DNA of 10,619 nt from Clostridiales bacterium UBA1763 (lineage in GTDB: Bacteria; Bacillota; Clostridia; Oscillospirales; Oscillospiraceae): contig DCHB01000033.1 in assembly GCA_002314685.1 (NCBI GenBank), forward strand, positions 180 through 10,798, given 5' to 3'. Both the position numbers and the translations under genes were made by a program. This document shows positions 1-6,127 of this stretch, piece by piece. The notes beneath the pieces are model-generated. The model was not told the DNA's origin. It worked only from the letters and a program-made list of their open reading frames with translations, and ran no database searches. How positions within the stretch are numbered: the first letter of the stretch is position 1; each line of letters starts with the position of its first letter.

Positions 1-40
1 CCCTGCCACTCCGAAACGGAGTGGCAGGGATTATCTTTTT
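1..40. terminator. Hairpin terminator at left edge
   Basis: A perfect 13-bp stem (1-13 pairs with 17-29) closes a 3-nt AAA loop. On the plus strand it is followed by a T-rich run ending in six T (35-40), so it works as an intrinsic terminator for a plus-strand gene lying left of the window. It also sits 20 bases past the stop of the minus-strand lipoprotein gene and may end that transcript too, but the T-tract needed on that strand would lie outside the window. Confidence 0.85.
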
Positions 41-48
41 TATGCGCC

Positions 49-1410
49 TCAGAACACGGGCGCGTCTATCAATATCTCTTCAAGCGTCGTGCTGCAATAG
101 TACAGGTGGAGGGACATTTTACCCGAGGTGATTTCGGAGATTGATGTAATTCCGAGGTCATCACCCAACATACAGCTTGTCTCATAGCTTACCGCTACGA
201 CAGCGCCCGCGGGAAGTGTGCAGTATTTTGAATCAAACTCGATTTCCTTGCCGTTCAGAACGAGAGCTCCTGCTCCGTCATCCTGAAGATCGTATTCCTT
301 ATCGGTGCGGTTTTCAATCGTGAAGAGGACCGACGCACAGCCGAAAGACTCCTCTCCTTCGCATTCGGGAGCAATGCCGAAGCTCCGAACAATAATGCCG
401 CCCTTGTTATAGACGAGCTTTCCCTCTGCCGTGGGCGTATCTGCGGTGTCGGTCTGTGCGAGGGATATTGTTACAGAGTCCGTAGCGTCTCCCCCTTCGG
501 GCTCGATGGCATACTCAAACGAGACCTCGCACACGGGAGAAAGTCCGAGCGCCTCAAAGCAGTAGTCTGACACACCGTAGCCGCCCAGACCCGCGGCGAA
601 CACGCAGTAGGTGTGGGGCAGCAAATCCACGAGGAAGCTGGAGTCCTCGGGGAAAAGCATACCGTTTACAACGGGGCGTCTTGCCGAGACCGTGACCGTC
701 TCATCCGTGTCGTTGTGCAATTCTGTGACAAAATCGTACTGCTGATAATCGTTGAGGACGAGGAAGGTCGACGCGGAATAAACACCGTCGGCTATATCGG
801 TGCGTTTGTTTGAGCTGGCGAGCACGCTGTAGGAAAACTGCTCCTGATTATCCTCTGAAAGCATGGCTTCATAGACGCTTCCCGCCGCCTCTGCAACGCC
901 GAGAGCATTCGTTTGAAGCGTTACGGGACCGACCTCTGTCGCTTCCTCGCCGTCTTCAGGTGTCAGCTTTAAGCTGCACAGCGTGAGCTCCGTGATCACC
1001 GTTATGCCGCTTGGAATCAGCTCGTTGTAAAGGAGCTCAACATCCTTTGTGAGCGTTGCGCCTGCTTCGACAAGATCGAAATCGAAGCTGCTCAGCATCA
1101 GCCCGTTTACGCAGATGTTGTTGAGGTCATACTGCAGATATTCGTCAAGATAGTTTTTAATCTCGAGCTGCAGCACTGCGCCGGACTCGTTGTAGGATAT
1201 TCCCTTTGCCGTTACCGTGGCAAGCTTCGGGTTATCGTAAATAACGGTTTCCGCGATGCAGGCACCTTCGTCGAAGCCCTCGGCATTTATATTCTGCACA
1301 TAAGCAGGCAGCTCGGGGGAGGCTTGTCCGTTATTGCTTGTGTCCGTGCCGCAGGCGGAGAAGGCAAAGAGCATCGCCAGTGCCAGTATTATTGATAGAA
1401 CTTTTTTCAT
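49..1410 (-). CDS. Secreted lipoprotein with three similar beta-rich domains
   Basis: A 453-residue protein with a lipoprotein signal peptide: basic MKK start, hydrophobic residues 4-18, and lipobox F17-S18-A19-C20 with Gly at +2. It should be lipidated at Cys20 and anchored to the outer face of the membrane, followed by a Ser/Asn/Pro linker to about residue 35. The remainder reads as three related units at roughly 58-170, 203-318 and 331-447. Each has a hydrophobic strand ending in an Asn (L-E-I-K-N at 82-86, T-E-L-H-N at 229-233, F-T-I-E-N at 363-367), an acidic turn, a (V/L)-N-G motif (101-103, 248-250, 385-387) and a small-residue turn. This resembles stacked Ig-like beta-sandwiches. I do not recognise a named family; DUF4352/DUF5067-like extracellular domains are the nearest idea. 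The ATG has a Shine-Dalgarno AAGAGGT. The gene starts 38 nt after the esterase stop, so it is probably transcribed with it. Function unknown. Confidence 0.9.
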   Translation of the reverse strand: MKKVLSIILALAMLFAFSACGTDTSNNGQASPELPAYVQNINAEGFDEGACIAETVIYDNPKLATVTAKGISYNESGAVLQLEIKNYLDEYLQYDLNNICVNGLMLSSFDFDLVEAGATLTKDVELLYNELIPSGITVITELTLCSLKLTPEDGEEATEVGPVTLQTNALGVAEAAGSVYEAMLSEDNQEQFSYSVLASSNKRTDIADGVYSASTFLVLNDYQQYDFVTELHNDTDETVTVSARRPVVNGMLFPEDSSFLVDLLPHTYCVFAAGLGGYGVSDYCFEALGLSPVCEVSFEYAIEPEGGDATDSVTISLAQTDTADTPTAEGKLVYNKGGIIVRSFGIAPECEGEESFGCASVLFTIENRTDKEYDLQDDGAGALVLNGKEIEFDSKYCTLPAGAVVAVSYETSCMLGDDLGITSISEITSGKMSLHLYYCSTTLEEILIDAPVF

Positions 1411-1448
1411 GATGAATACCTCTTGCTGAATATTTTTTGTGCTTTTTA

Positions 1449-2375
1449 TCAGTAAAGCGCTTTCTTAAGTGCGGCGCATCGGTGCTCTATTGCATCCTGT
1501 GTAATCGGCGCTTTGAGCATAAGCTCGAAGCCGTGAGGCGTGCCGCGGGTTTCGAAAATTTCTACTGCAACGCCCGCACCCTTAAGGCCTTGCGCGTAGG
1601 CAAGTCCCTCATCGCGCAGGGAATCGTACTCCGCAACCTCAACGTATGCGGCGGGCAAGCCCTCAAAGCTCGGAGCCTCAAGCGGCGAGGCGTACTCAAT
1701 ATGCTCCGTCGGAGGCTCGGGCAGATACCACGCCCACATTATTTTGCTTCCCGTTGAATTCCAAACGGGCGTGTCGGGATATTTTTGCGTGCTCTCCGTC
1801 TGCATTCTGCGGTCGGTCACGGGATAAATGAGCATCTGAAAAACAGGTGCCGTTATGCCCTCGTCGCGCAGACGCAGAGTCATCGCCGCGGCAAGGTCAC
1901 CGCCCGCACTGTCGCCGCCGATTGCGATTTTGCCCGTGTCAAGCTTCAGTGCTTCGCTGTTTTCGAGCATCCACATATACGCGCTCATGCAGTCGTTTAT
2001 TGCGGCGGGATAGGGGTGCTTCGGAGTCAGTCGGTAGTCGGGGAAAATGACGCGACAGCCGACGCGGCTTGCATATTCCTTAGCAAGCTTGAACTGATAC
2101 GACACCGCGGGACACATGAAGCCGCCGCCGTGAGTGTAAAACAGCACGGGCAGGACCTCGTTTTCGCGTCCCCTCGGCTCAAAGATGAGCACGGGAATTT
2201 TGTTGCCGTCGGTGCCCTTTATTCTTACTCTCTTAACCCGCACCTTTTTGGTCGAGGTAACGGGCAGAAGCCGCATAAAAAAGTGCCCCATTCCGTAAAT
2301 CCATTTCTGCTTGGGCGGAAGCTCGAAAAGTGAAAGCAGCTTAAACTGCGGGTCGATGGGATAATCTTTTCTCAT
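1449..2375 (-). CDS. HSL-family alpha/beta hydrolase (esterase/lipase)
   Basis: A 308-residue alpha/beta-hydrolase fold 3 protein of the hormone-sensitive-lipase type, the usual length for this family. The oxyanion-hole motif H-G-G-G is at 82-85, the nucleophile elbow G-D-S-A-G at 154-158 gives catalytic Ser156, the acid is Asp251 in D-S-L-R-D-E, and the base is His281 in H-G-F-E. The full triad is present, so it should be an active carboxylesterase acting on short-chain esters; the natural substrate cannot be read from the sequence. No signal peptide is visible, so it is probably cytoplasmic. The ATG at 2375 follows an AAGGAGA ribosome site about 7 nt upstream. It is divergent from the cupin gene and precedes the lipoprotein gene on the same strand with no terminator between them. 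Family call is firm; substrate unknown. Confidence 0.95.
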   Translation of the reverse strand: MRKDYPIDPQFKLLSLFELPPKQKWIYGMGHFFMRLLPVTSTKKVRVKRVRIKGTDGNKIPVLIFEPRGRENEVLPVLFYTHGGGFMCPAVSYQFKLAKEYASRVGCRVIFPDYRLTPKHPYPAAINDCMSAYMWMLENSEALKLDTGKIAIGGDSAGGDLAAAMTLRLRDEGITAPVFQMLIYPVTDRRMQTESTQKYPDTPVWNSTGSKIMWAWYLPEPPTEHIEYASPLEAPSFEGLPAAYVEVAEYDSLRDEGLAYAQGLKGAGVAVEIFETRGTPHGFELMLKAPITQDAIEHRCAALKKALY

Positions 2376-2405
2376 GGCACAGTCTCCTTGTGATTTATGT
2401 GCAAA

Positions 2406-2434
2406 ATACTATCACATATTGTCAAAATTGAAAA
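2406..2434 (-). promoter_or_regulatory. Candidate promoter for the esterase-lipoprotein unit
   Basis: On the minus strand, TTTTCA (2429-2434) and TAGTAT (2406-2411) are 17 bp apart, and TG one base before the -10 gives an extended -10. Each hexamer matches sigma-A consensus at 4 of 6 positions. A perfect TTGACA (2420-2425) also lies here but has no well-spaced -10. Inferred only. Confidence 0.35.
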
Positions 2435-2444
2435 GCTTTTAAGC

Positions 2445-2473
2445 TGTTCACGGGGAAAAATATGTGGTATGAT
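2445..2473 (+). promoter_or_regulatory. Candidate promoter for the cupin gene
   Basis: TATGAT (2468-2473) is a good sigma-A -10 placed about 31 nt before the cupin ATG. The -35 is poor: TGTTCA (2445-2450, 17-bp spacer) or TTCACG (2447-2452, 15-bp spacer). This lies in the 129-bp divergent intergenic region. Confidence 0.4.
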
Positions 2474-2504
2474 GCTAAGCAGGATACAAGCGAAGGAGAA
2501 AACC

Positions 2505-2972
2505 ATGAAAAAAGTAAGAGCAGAGGATTTGTTAAACCGCTACGATATGCCGCGTCACATTGAAAACGGCTCATACATCGAAAGGCACTATAAAGACACC
2601 GAGTCGCCCCGCCCCGCCTCGGGCTCTATATACTACTATGTCGCCCCCGACGAGATAACGAAATTCCACAGCATCGACTGCGACGAATACTGGTGCTATA
2701 CGGCGGGCTCGCCGCTTGAGCTTTGCATGATAAGCCCCGAGGGCGAGATAAGCTTTTCGGTGCTCGGTACAGAGCAGGGCTGTGAGCCGCTTATATATTT
2801 CAAAAAGGGCGTAATATTCGCATCCCGCCACCCGAAAAAGGAGCAGGAGGGAACGTTTTTAACCTGCATAACCGTGCCGCGCTTTTGCCCCGAGGGCTTT
2901 ACGCTGTACGAGGATGCGGAAATACTCGGACTATACCCCGAGCTTGAGGACTTTTTCAAGCTTCCCGAATAA
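2505..2972 (+). CDS. Cupin_5 (DUF985) family protein
   Basis: A 155-residue single-domain cupin. The start at 2505 is preferred over the longer open frame from 2397, because AAGGAGA lies just upstream of 2505 and the 36 extra residues do not look like the family. The family pattern is visible: an early Y-I-E-R-H-Y segment (24-29, where relatives have G-x-Y-x-E-x-Y), S-I-Y-Y-Y-V (41-46), the first cupin motif with His55, Asp60, Glu61 and Trp63, G-S-P-L-E-L (68-73), then V-L-G-T-E (86-90) and V-P-R-F (124-127). Cupin_5 proteins are small cytosolic beta-barrels with a candidate metal or ligand pocket; their reaction is mostly unknown, with a sugar or nucleotide-sugar ligand often suggested. The gene is alone on its strand, divergent from the esterase and convergent with the permease. 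Family call good; function unknown. Confidence 0.85.
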   Translation: MKKVRAEDLLNRYDMPRHIENGSYIERHYKDTESPRPASGSIYYYVAPDEITKFHSIDCDEYWCYTAGSPLELCMISPEGEISFSVLGTEQGCEPLIYFKKGVIFASRHPKKEQEGTFLTCITVPRFCPEGFTLYEDAEILGLYPELEDFFKLPE

Positions 2973-3009
2973 CAAAAAAAGACCGCCGTGCGGTCTTTTT
3001 TTGTTATTC
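2967..3009. terminator. Bidirectional terminator shared by cupin and permease genes
   Basis: A perfect 20-bp inverted repeat (2967-2986 and 2990-3009) separated by CGT. The GC core GACCGC/GCGGTC is flanked by seven A on the left and seven T on the right, so each strand reads as a GC stem followed by a U-tract. The outer arms include both stop codons: TAA of the cupin gene at 2970-2972 and TAA of the minus-strand permease gene at 3006-3004. Confidence 0.95.
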
Positions 3010-3933
3010 GTCCCGACTTGCGGCGATGCTGTTGAGTATCATGCCGAGGACAATTATGCCTATGCCGACATAGCCCATAAGGTCGGGCATATCGTCCTTC
3101 AGAACGAGCACCGCCATAATCACGGTGAACACAACCTCGCCCGACTGTGCCGCCTCAACAACGGCAAGCTGTCGCGGATTGTGCTTGACCATATCCGTGC
3201 CCGTGAAGAACATACTTGTTGCAACCGTACCCGTAAACAGAGCAATCATAAATGCCTTCAGGCACTGCGTACCCGAGGGCAGACCCGAGTTTGCGTAGGA
3301 TATTCCCGCGCAGATAAGCCAGAAGGGAATTGAACAAAGCACCATGCCGAAAACACGCTCGATTGTACTCAAGCCGTCCTCGGCGGCGGTCATCATCATT
3401 TTTCTGTTGCCGAGAGGATAGGCAAACGCGGCAACGGACATCGTTATAATAAGCATTGGCCAGTTTGCCCTGACACCCATTTTGAATTTTGAGTACTGCA
3501 TGAGCATTATGCCCGCAACGATAAGCACTGAGCATGCGAGATTTTTCGCGGGAATTTTTTTGCCGAAAAGCGGAGTGAGCAAAACGCCCGCGACAATGGT
3601 AAACTGCCACGCCGCGGCAGTAAACCAGCTTTCGCCGAAAAGCGAGGCTATCGAAATAAACGAGTAGAATATGCCGAAGCCTACGGTACTCCACAAAAGC
3701 CATTTCCACGGCTTGGATTTAATGCTTGCAAAAACGTGCTTAAAGCCCCTGCCCCTGACAAGCAGAAGTGCCATTAAAGGCAGAGTGAAAAAGTAGCGCA
3801 GACAGCCCGTCCACAGAAAATAGTCCCCGTCAACATTCATACTGCGAACAAGAACAAAGTTTATTGCAAAGAAAAAAGATGCCGTTATTCCGAGCGTCAG
3901 TGCCTTTGCAAAGCTTGCTCCCTCACGCTTCAT
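3004..3933 (-). CDS. DMT-superfamily (EmrE-like/EamA) permease
   Basis: A 309-residue integral membrane protein with about ten predicted helices (near residues 12-30, 40-59, 78-98, 104-124, 130-147, 158-174, 192-212, 224-245, 256-278 and 285-303). This is the length and topology of the drug/metabolite transporter superfamily, best matching the 'putative multidrug resistance efflux transporter' branch (PF13536). Features include E101-S-W in the first repeat, the loop G-N-R-K-M-M-M (175-181), and V-V-E-A-A-Q-S-G-E (258-266) in the second half, where DMT transporters keep a conserved helix. It likely exports a small metabolite or drug through the cytoplasmic membrane; the substrate is unknown. 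The ATG has an AGAGGGGGG ribosome site 6-7 nt upstream and its own promoter candidate. It shares its terminator with the convergent cupin gene and is separated from the downstream-lying HMA gene by that gene's terminator, so it is probably monocistronic. Confidence 0.9.
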   Translation of the reverse strand: MKREGASFAKALTLGITASFFFAINFVLVRSMNVDGDYFLWTGCLRYFFTLPLMALLLVRGRGFKHVFASIKSKPWKWLLWSTVGFGIFYSFISIASLFGESWFTAAAWQFTIVAGVLLTPLFGKKIPAKNLACSVLIVAGIMLMQYSKFKMGVRANWPMLIITMSVAAFAYPLGNRKMMMTAAEDGLSTIERVFGMVLCSIPFWLICAGISYANSGLPSGTQCLKAFMIALFTGTVATSMFFTGTDMVKHNPRQLAVVEAAQSGEVVFTVIMAVLVLKDDMPDLMGYVGIGIIVLGMILNSIAASRDE

Positions 3934-3962
3934 ATCCTGCCCCCCTCTTCTGATTTTAGACT

Positions 3963-3991
3963 ATATTATCAATTTCGGTCATAATGTTCAA
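3963..3991 (-). promoter_or_regulatory. Promoter candidate for the DMT permease
   Basis: Minus strand: TTGAAC (3986-3991), 17-bp spacer, then TAATAT (3963-3968) preceded by TGA, which forms an extended -10. The expected start of transcription is about 25 nt before the permease ATG. Both hexamers are 4 of 6 to consensus, but spacing and extended -10 are good. Confidence 0.55.
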
Positions 3992-4020
3992 CAGCTTCAC
4001 GCAATAATCTGCAAAATAAC

Positions 4021-4046
4021 AAAGACTCGGAATTACTCCGAGTCTT
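4021..4046 (-). terminator. Terminator of the csaB-purN-like-HMA operon
   Basis: A 10-bp stem (4022-4031 with 4037-4046) and a 5-nt loop lie 9 bases past the HMA stop codon. On the minus strand the hairpin is followed by a T-rich stretch (TTTGTTATTTT, running down to about 4012), as expected of an intrinsic terminator. The plus strand lacks a T-tract, so it serves only the minus-strand operon. Confidence 0.85.
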
Positions 4047-4054
4047 ATACAATA

Positions 4055-4255
4055 TCAGCCGATTACATCGTAGCCCTGATTTTCAACTGCGACCTTGAGT
4101 GCGTCATAGCTGAGCGCGTCTCCCGTGACAACAGCGGTGCCGCTTTCGTGACTTACGGAAGCCTCTGTCACCTCGGGCAGTGCCTCGAGCGCGTTCTTGA
4201 CTCTCGCGGAGCAATGAGCGCACATCATGCCGTCGATTTTAAGAATTAACTGCAT
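4055..4255 (-). CDS. Small heavy-metal-associated (HMA) domain protein, CopZ-like
   Basis: A 66-residue single HMA domain, the normal size of a free copper/heavy-metal chaperone. The metal motif G-M-M-C-A-H-C is at 9-15, with ligands Cys12 and Cys15 and a His between them. The ferredoxin-like beta-alpha-beta-beta-alpha-beta pattern is complete, ending in the family-typical G-Y-D-V (62-65). Known relatives bind Cu(I) or another soft metal and pass it to a P-type ATPase, but no ATPase or CsoR/CopY-type regulator is in the window, so its partner is unknown. Its ATG overlaps the stop of the PurN-like gene by one base (TAATG), and its ribosome site AAGGGGAG lies inside that gene's last codons, so translation should be coupled. 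Family call firm; copper specificity is inference. Confidence 0.92.
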   Translation of the reverse strand: MQLILKIDGMMCAHCSARVKNALEALPEVTEASVSHESGTAVVTGDALSYDALKVAVENQGYDVIG

Positions 4256-4878
4256 TATTGTTCTCCCCTTATTATTACTCTGTCACCGTGAATTTCGAGC
4301 TTGCCCTGACAAAACAGTGCGATTGCGTGCGGCAGAAGCTTCCATTCAGCCTCCTCCATAATTCTCTGCTTCAAGCTGTCAAGTCTTTCGTCCGGCAGAA
4401 TGTTGACCGCCTGCTGAGAGATAATGGGACCTATATTGCCGTCAATGTCGGCAAAAAACGCGGTGGCACCCGTGACCCTACAGCCGCGCTCAAGTGCGGC
4501 GCGCACGGGACTGTCGTCGCAGTTGACAAAGGCGGGAATAAGCGAGGGATAAACGCCGATTATGCGGTTGCGGAACTGCGTTGAGATAACTCCGAGGGGC
4601 ATATCGTAGCCCGCGATTATTACAAGGTCGATGTCCATATCGCGGAGCTTGTTGGAGATAGCCATGCTGTAGCTGAGCTTTGTGGCAAAATTCTCGGGCT
4701 CAACGACAAATGCCTCGACATTTGCATTTGTTGCCCTGCGCAGAGCGTAGGCGTTGGGCTCGGTGCATATCATTGCAACAAGCTGAAAATCGGGAATTTC
4801 TCCGAAATACATAGCATCAAGCACGGACTGAAAAAGCATACCGTTGCCCGAAACCAAAATTGCAGCTCTAACCATCAC
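4255..4878 (-). CDS. PurN-like formyltransferase fold protein, catalytic residues lost
   Basis: A 207-residue protein matching phosphoribosylglycinamide formyltransferase over its whole length: S-G-N-G (10-13), L-V-I-I-A-G-Y (85-91), P-S-L-I-P (111-115), G-P-I-I (150-153) and a C-terminal E-x-K-L-L-P-H-A-I region. PurN makes formyl-GAR in purine synthesis. Against E. coli PurN from memory, the catalytic Asn106, His108 and Asp144 align with Gly108, Tyr110 and Asn148, and the conserved His137 with Phe141. The phosphate-loop residues after S-G-N-G are M-L-F instead of S-N-L, and the P-G-x-H substrate loop is replaced by V-N-C-D-D-S. It is therefore unlikely to be a working GAR transformylase. 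The start is GTG at 4878, directly after the csaB stop and 7 nt from AAAGGA, or the ATG at 4875 (10 nt). No purine gene is nearby. I withhold the symbol purN. Confidence 0.88.
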   Translation of the reverse strand: MMVRAAILVSGNGMLFQSVLDAMYFGEIPDFQLVAMICTEPNAYALRRATNANVEAFVVEPENFATKLSYSMAISNKLRDMDIDLVIIAGYDMPLGVISTQFRNRIIGVYPSLIPAFVNCDDSPVRAALERGCRVTGATAFFADIDGNIGPIISQQAVNILPDERLDSLKQRIMEEAEWKLLPHAIALFCQGKLEIHGDRVIIRGEQ

Positions 4879-5973
4879 TTATTTGTCCTTTCGGCAAAAA
4901 ATGTATCTTGCCGCAGTCTGTCTGTTGACATTTTCTGCGGATTTCAGCTCTTTTATTCGCTGATTTAATAAATCGCGGTTTTCATTATACACGCTATTTA
5001 TCGCGGCGTAAAGAGTATCGCGGGAAATTTCGTCGGCATTGAGACATTTGCCGCAGGAAAGGCGGTCAAAGAACGCACCAAGCTTCGGGTCGTAGCCTAT
5101 GCCCACCGAGGGCACGCCCGCAATAGAGGCAAAAACTGCGCCGTGCAGACGCACCGACAGCATAAGCCGCGCTGACGATAATTCCTGCATAAGCTCCTCG
5201 GCATCCTCAACGCAGGGTGCAATGCGGTGCTCACAGCGCAAAAGCGATGCCGCACGGCGTGTAATGTCCGAATCAAGTGCGGGATTGAGGACGAAAAATT
5301 CGGGGATAAGCCCGAGCTTTTCGTTTGCAAGCTCGAGTGCCGCGCAGAGCTCGCCGAGTCTGCCGTCAAGCGCCGAACATTCTCTCAGGCACACGCCGAT
5401 ATAATTATCTGCCTCGGCACACGCGTTAAAATCAAGAGAAAAAACGGGGTCGGCACTCAGCAGAATTTCGGGCTTTGTCACGCCTATTTCCCGCAAAAGC
5501 TCGAGGCTTTTTTCGTCACGCAGGCATATAGCGTCGGCACAGGAATTTAATGTCCGCGCAGTCCGCTTGATGTCGGCATCGCCCGTTACGGGACCCATGC
5601 CGCTTCCCCACAGCATCACGGTACAGCCGAGTCGCTTTGCCGCCCTCATCAGCGCGAGATAATAGTAAAGACTGCGGCGGCTTGTGACATTCTGCAAAAG
5701 ACTACCGCCGCCGAAAATAAGCGCATCGGCACGCGAAAGCTCAAACAGAAGTGAGGCAAAATCAAAGCTGTCAACGGCATTGACGCCGTACAGCTTAGCC
5801 GCCCTTTGCGGTGCGCGGGTAACAAGGCAGATTGAGACCGTCGGGTCAATGTCACGCAAGCCCGCAATTACCGCCTGACAGCTTGCATCATCGCCGAGAT
5901 TGTCCATGCCGTATGCGCCGCAAAGCATTACTCTGCGGCAGGAAATATTCTGTTTTGCTTTTTTGCCGTTCAA
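4879..5973 (-). CDS. csaB: Polysaccharide pyruvyl transferase CsaB
   Basis: A 364-residue member of the polysaccharide pyruvyl transferase family, typical CsaB length. Known CsaB adds a pyruvate ketal from phosphoenolpyruvate to an amino sugar of the secondary cell-wall polysaccharide, creating the ligand for S-layer-homology (SLH) domains. Family motifs: Y-G-x-x-N-L-G-D-D (21-29), F-G-G-G-S-L-L-Q (87-94), W-G-S-G-M-G-P (122-128), R-D-E-x-S (152-156), S-A-D-P (173-176), S-V-R-L-H-G (273-278) and G-I-G-Y-D-P-K (291-297). No SLH protein or polysaccharide gene lies in the window. The start is TTG at 5973, chosen because a strong AGAGGTGAG ribosome site sits 6 nt upstream; the first internal ATG (residue 16) has only a weak one and is close to the first conserved strand. 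It is the first gene of a three-gene operon; its stop abuts the PurN-like start. Confidence 0.92.
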   Translation of the reverse strand: MNGKKAKQNISCRRVMLCGAYGMDNLGDDASCQAVIAGLRDIDPTVSICLVTRAPQRAAKLYGVNAVDSFDFASLLFELSRADALIFGGGSLLQNVTSRRSLYYYLALMRAAKRLGCTVMLWGSGMGPVTGDADIKRTARTLNSCADAICLRDEKSLELLREIGVTKPEILLSADPVFSLDFNACAEADNYIGVCLRECSALDGRLGELCAALELANEKLGLIPEFFVLNPALDSDITRRAASLLRCEHRIAPCVEDAEELMQELSSARLMLSVRLHGAVFASIAGVPSVGIGYDPKLGAFFDRLSCGKCLNADEISRDTLYAAINSVYNENRDLLNQRIKELKSAENVNRQTAARYIFCRKDK

Positions 5974-5979
5974 GCGGGG

Positions 5980-5988
5980 CTCACCTCT
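5980..5988 (-). promoter_or_regulatory. Strong ribosome binding site for the TTG start of csaB
   Basis: Minus-strand AGAGGTGAG is a near-complete anti-16S match placed 6 nt before TTG. It decides the use of this rare start codon over the later ATG. Confidence 0.8.
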
Positions 5989-6014
5989 TGAAAAAAGCTT
6001 GGATATAATATATC

Positions 6015-6042
6015 ATTATACAAAAATACAGCGGCAAGTCAA
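6015..6042 (-). promoter_or_regulatory. csaB: Sigma-A promoter of the csaB operon
   Basis: Minus strand: -35 TTGACT (6037-6042, 5 of 6), 16-bp spacer, -10 TATAAT (6015-6020, perfect). Transcription should begin near 6008, giving a leader of about 35 nt before the TTG start. This is the strongest promoter-like sequence in the window. Confidence 0.85.
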
Positions 6043-6127
6043 GGCTGACAGCCTGACGAAAACCGTCGCAAAAGAGCAAATAATATGACCTTCACCGCTT
6101 TTTCGCGGTACAAACCGAAAGGCAGAT
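6043..6127 (+). promoter_or_regulatory. Leader region of the phosphatase-GNAT operon
   Basis: No convincing plus-strand promoter is visible. TAATAT (6081-6086) could be a -10 but lacks a matching -35. A small hairpin, ACCGC (6094-6098) with GCGGT (6105-6109) around TTTTTC, lies 7 nt before the ribosome site GAAAGG (6117-6122). A 13-base palindrome (AGGCT-GAC-AGCCT, 6042-6054) touches the -35 of the divergent csaB promoter and could be an operator, but such short repeats occur by chance. Confidence 0.25.

Noticed and set aside
1785..2333. 182-residue plus-strand open frame across the esterase gene
   Set aside because: It lies opposite the esterase catalytic core, shows no family motif, and is a typical shadow frame.
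2431..2440. Palindrome AAAAGCTTTT in the divergent esterase-cupin region
   Set aside because: It is short and AT-rich with no extended symmetry, expected by chance in such a region.
2397..2504. Upstream extension of the cupin gene
   Set aside because: The extra 36 residues cover the intergenic promoter region, and the AAGGAGA ribosome site and family N-terminus support the start at 2505.
3155..3709. 184-residue minus-strand frame inside the permease gene
   Set aside because: It is the shifted frame of the same strand; the true frame has ten membrane helices and a good ribosome site while this one is Arg/Cys-rich without motifs.
4055..4255. Assigning a copper efflux operon
   Set aside because: Only the HMA protein is present; no P-type ATPase or copper regulator lies in the window.
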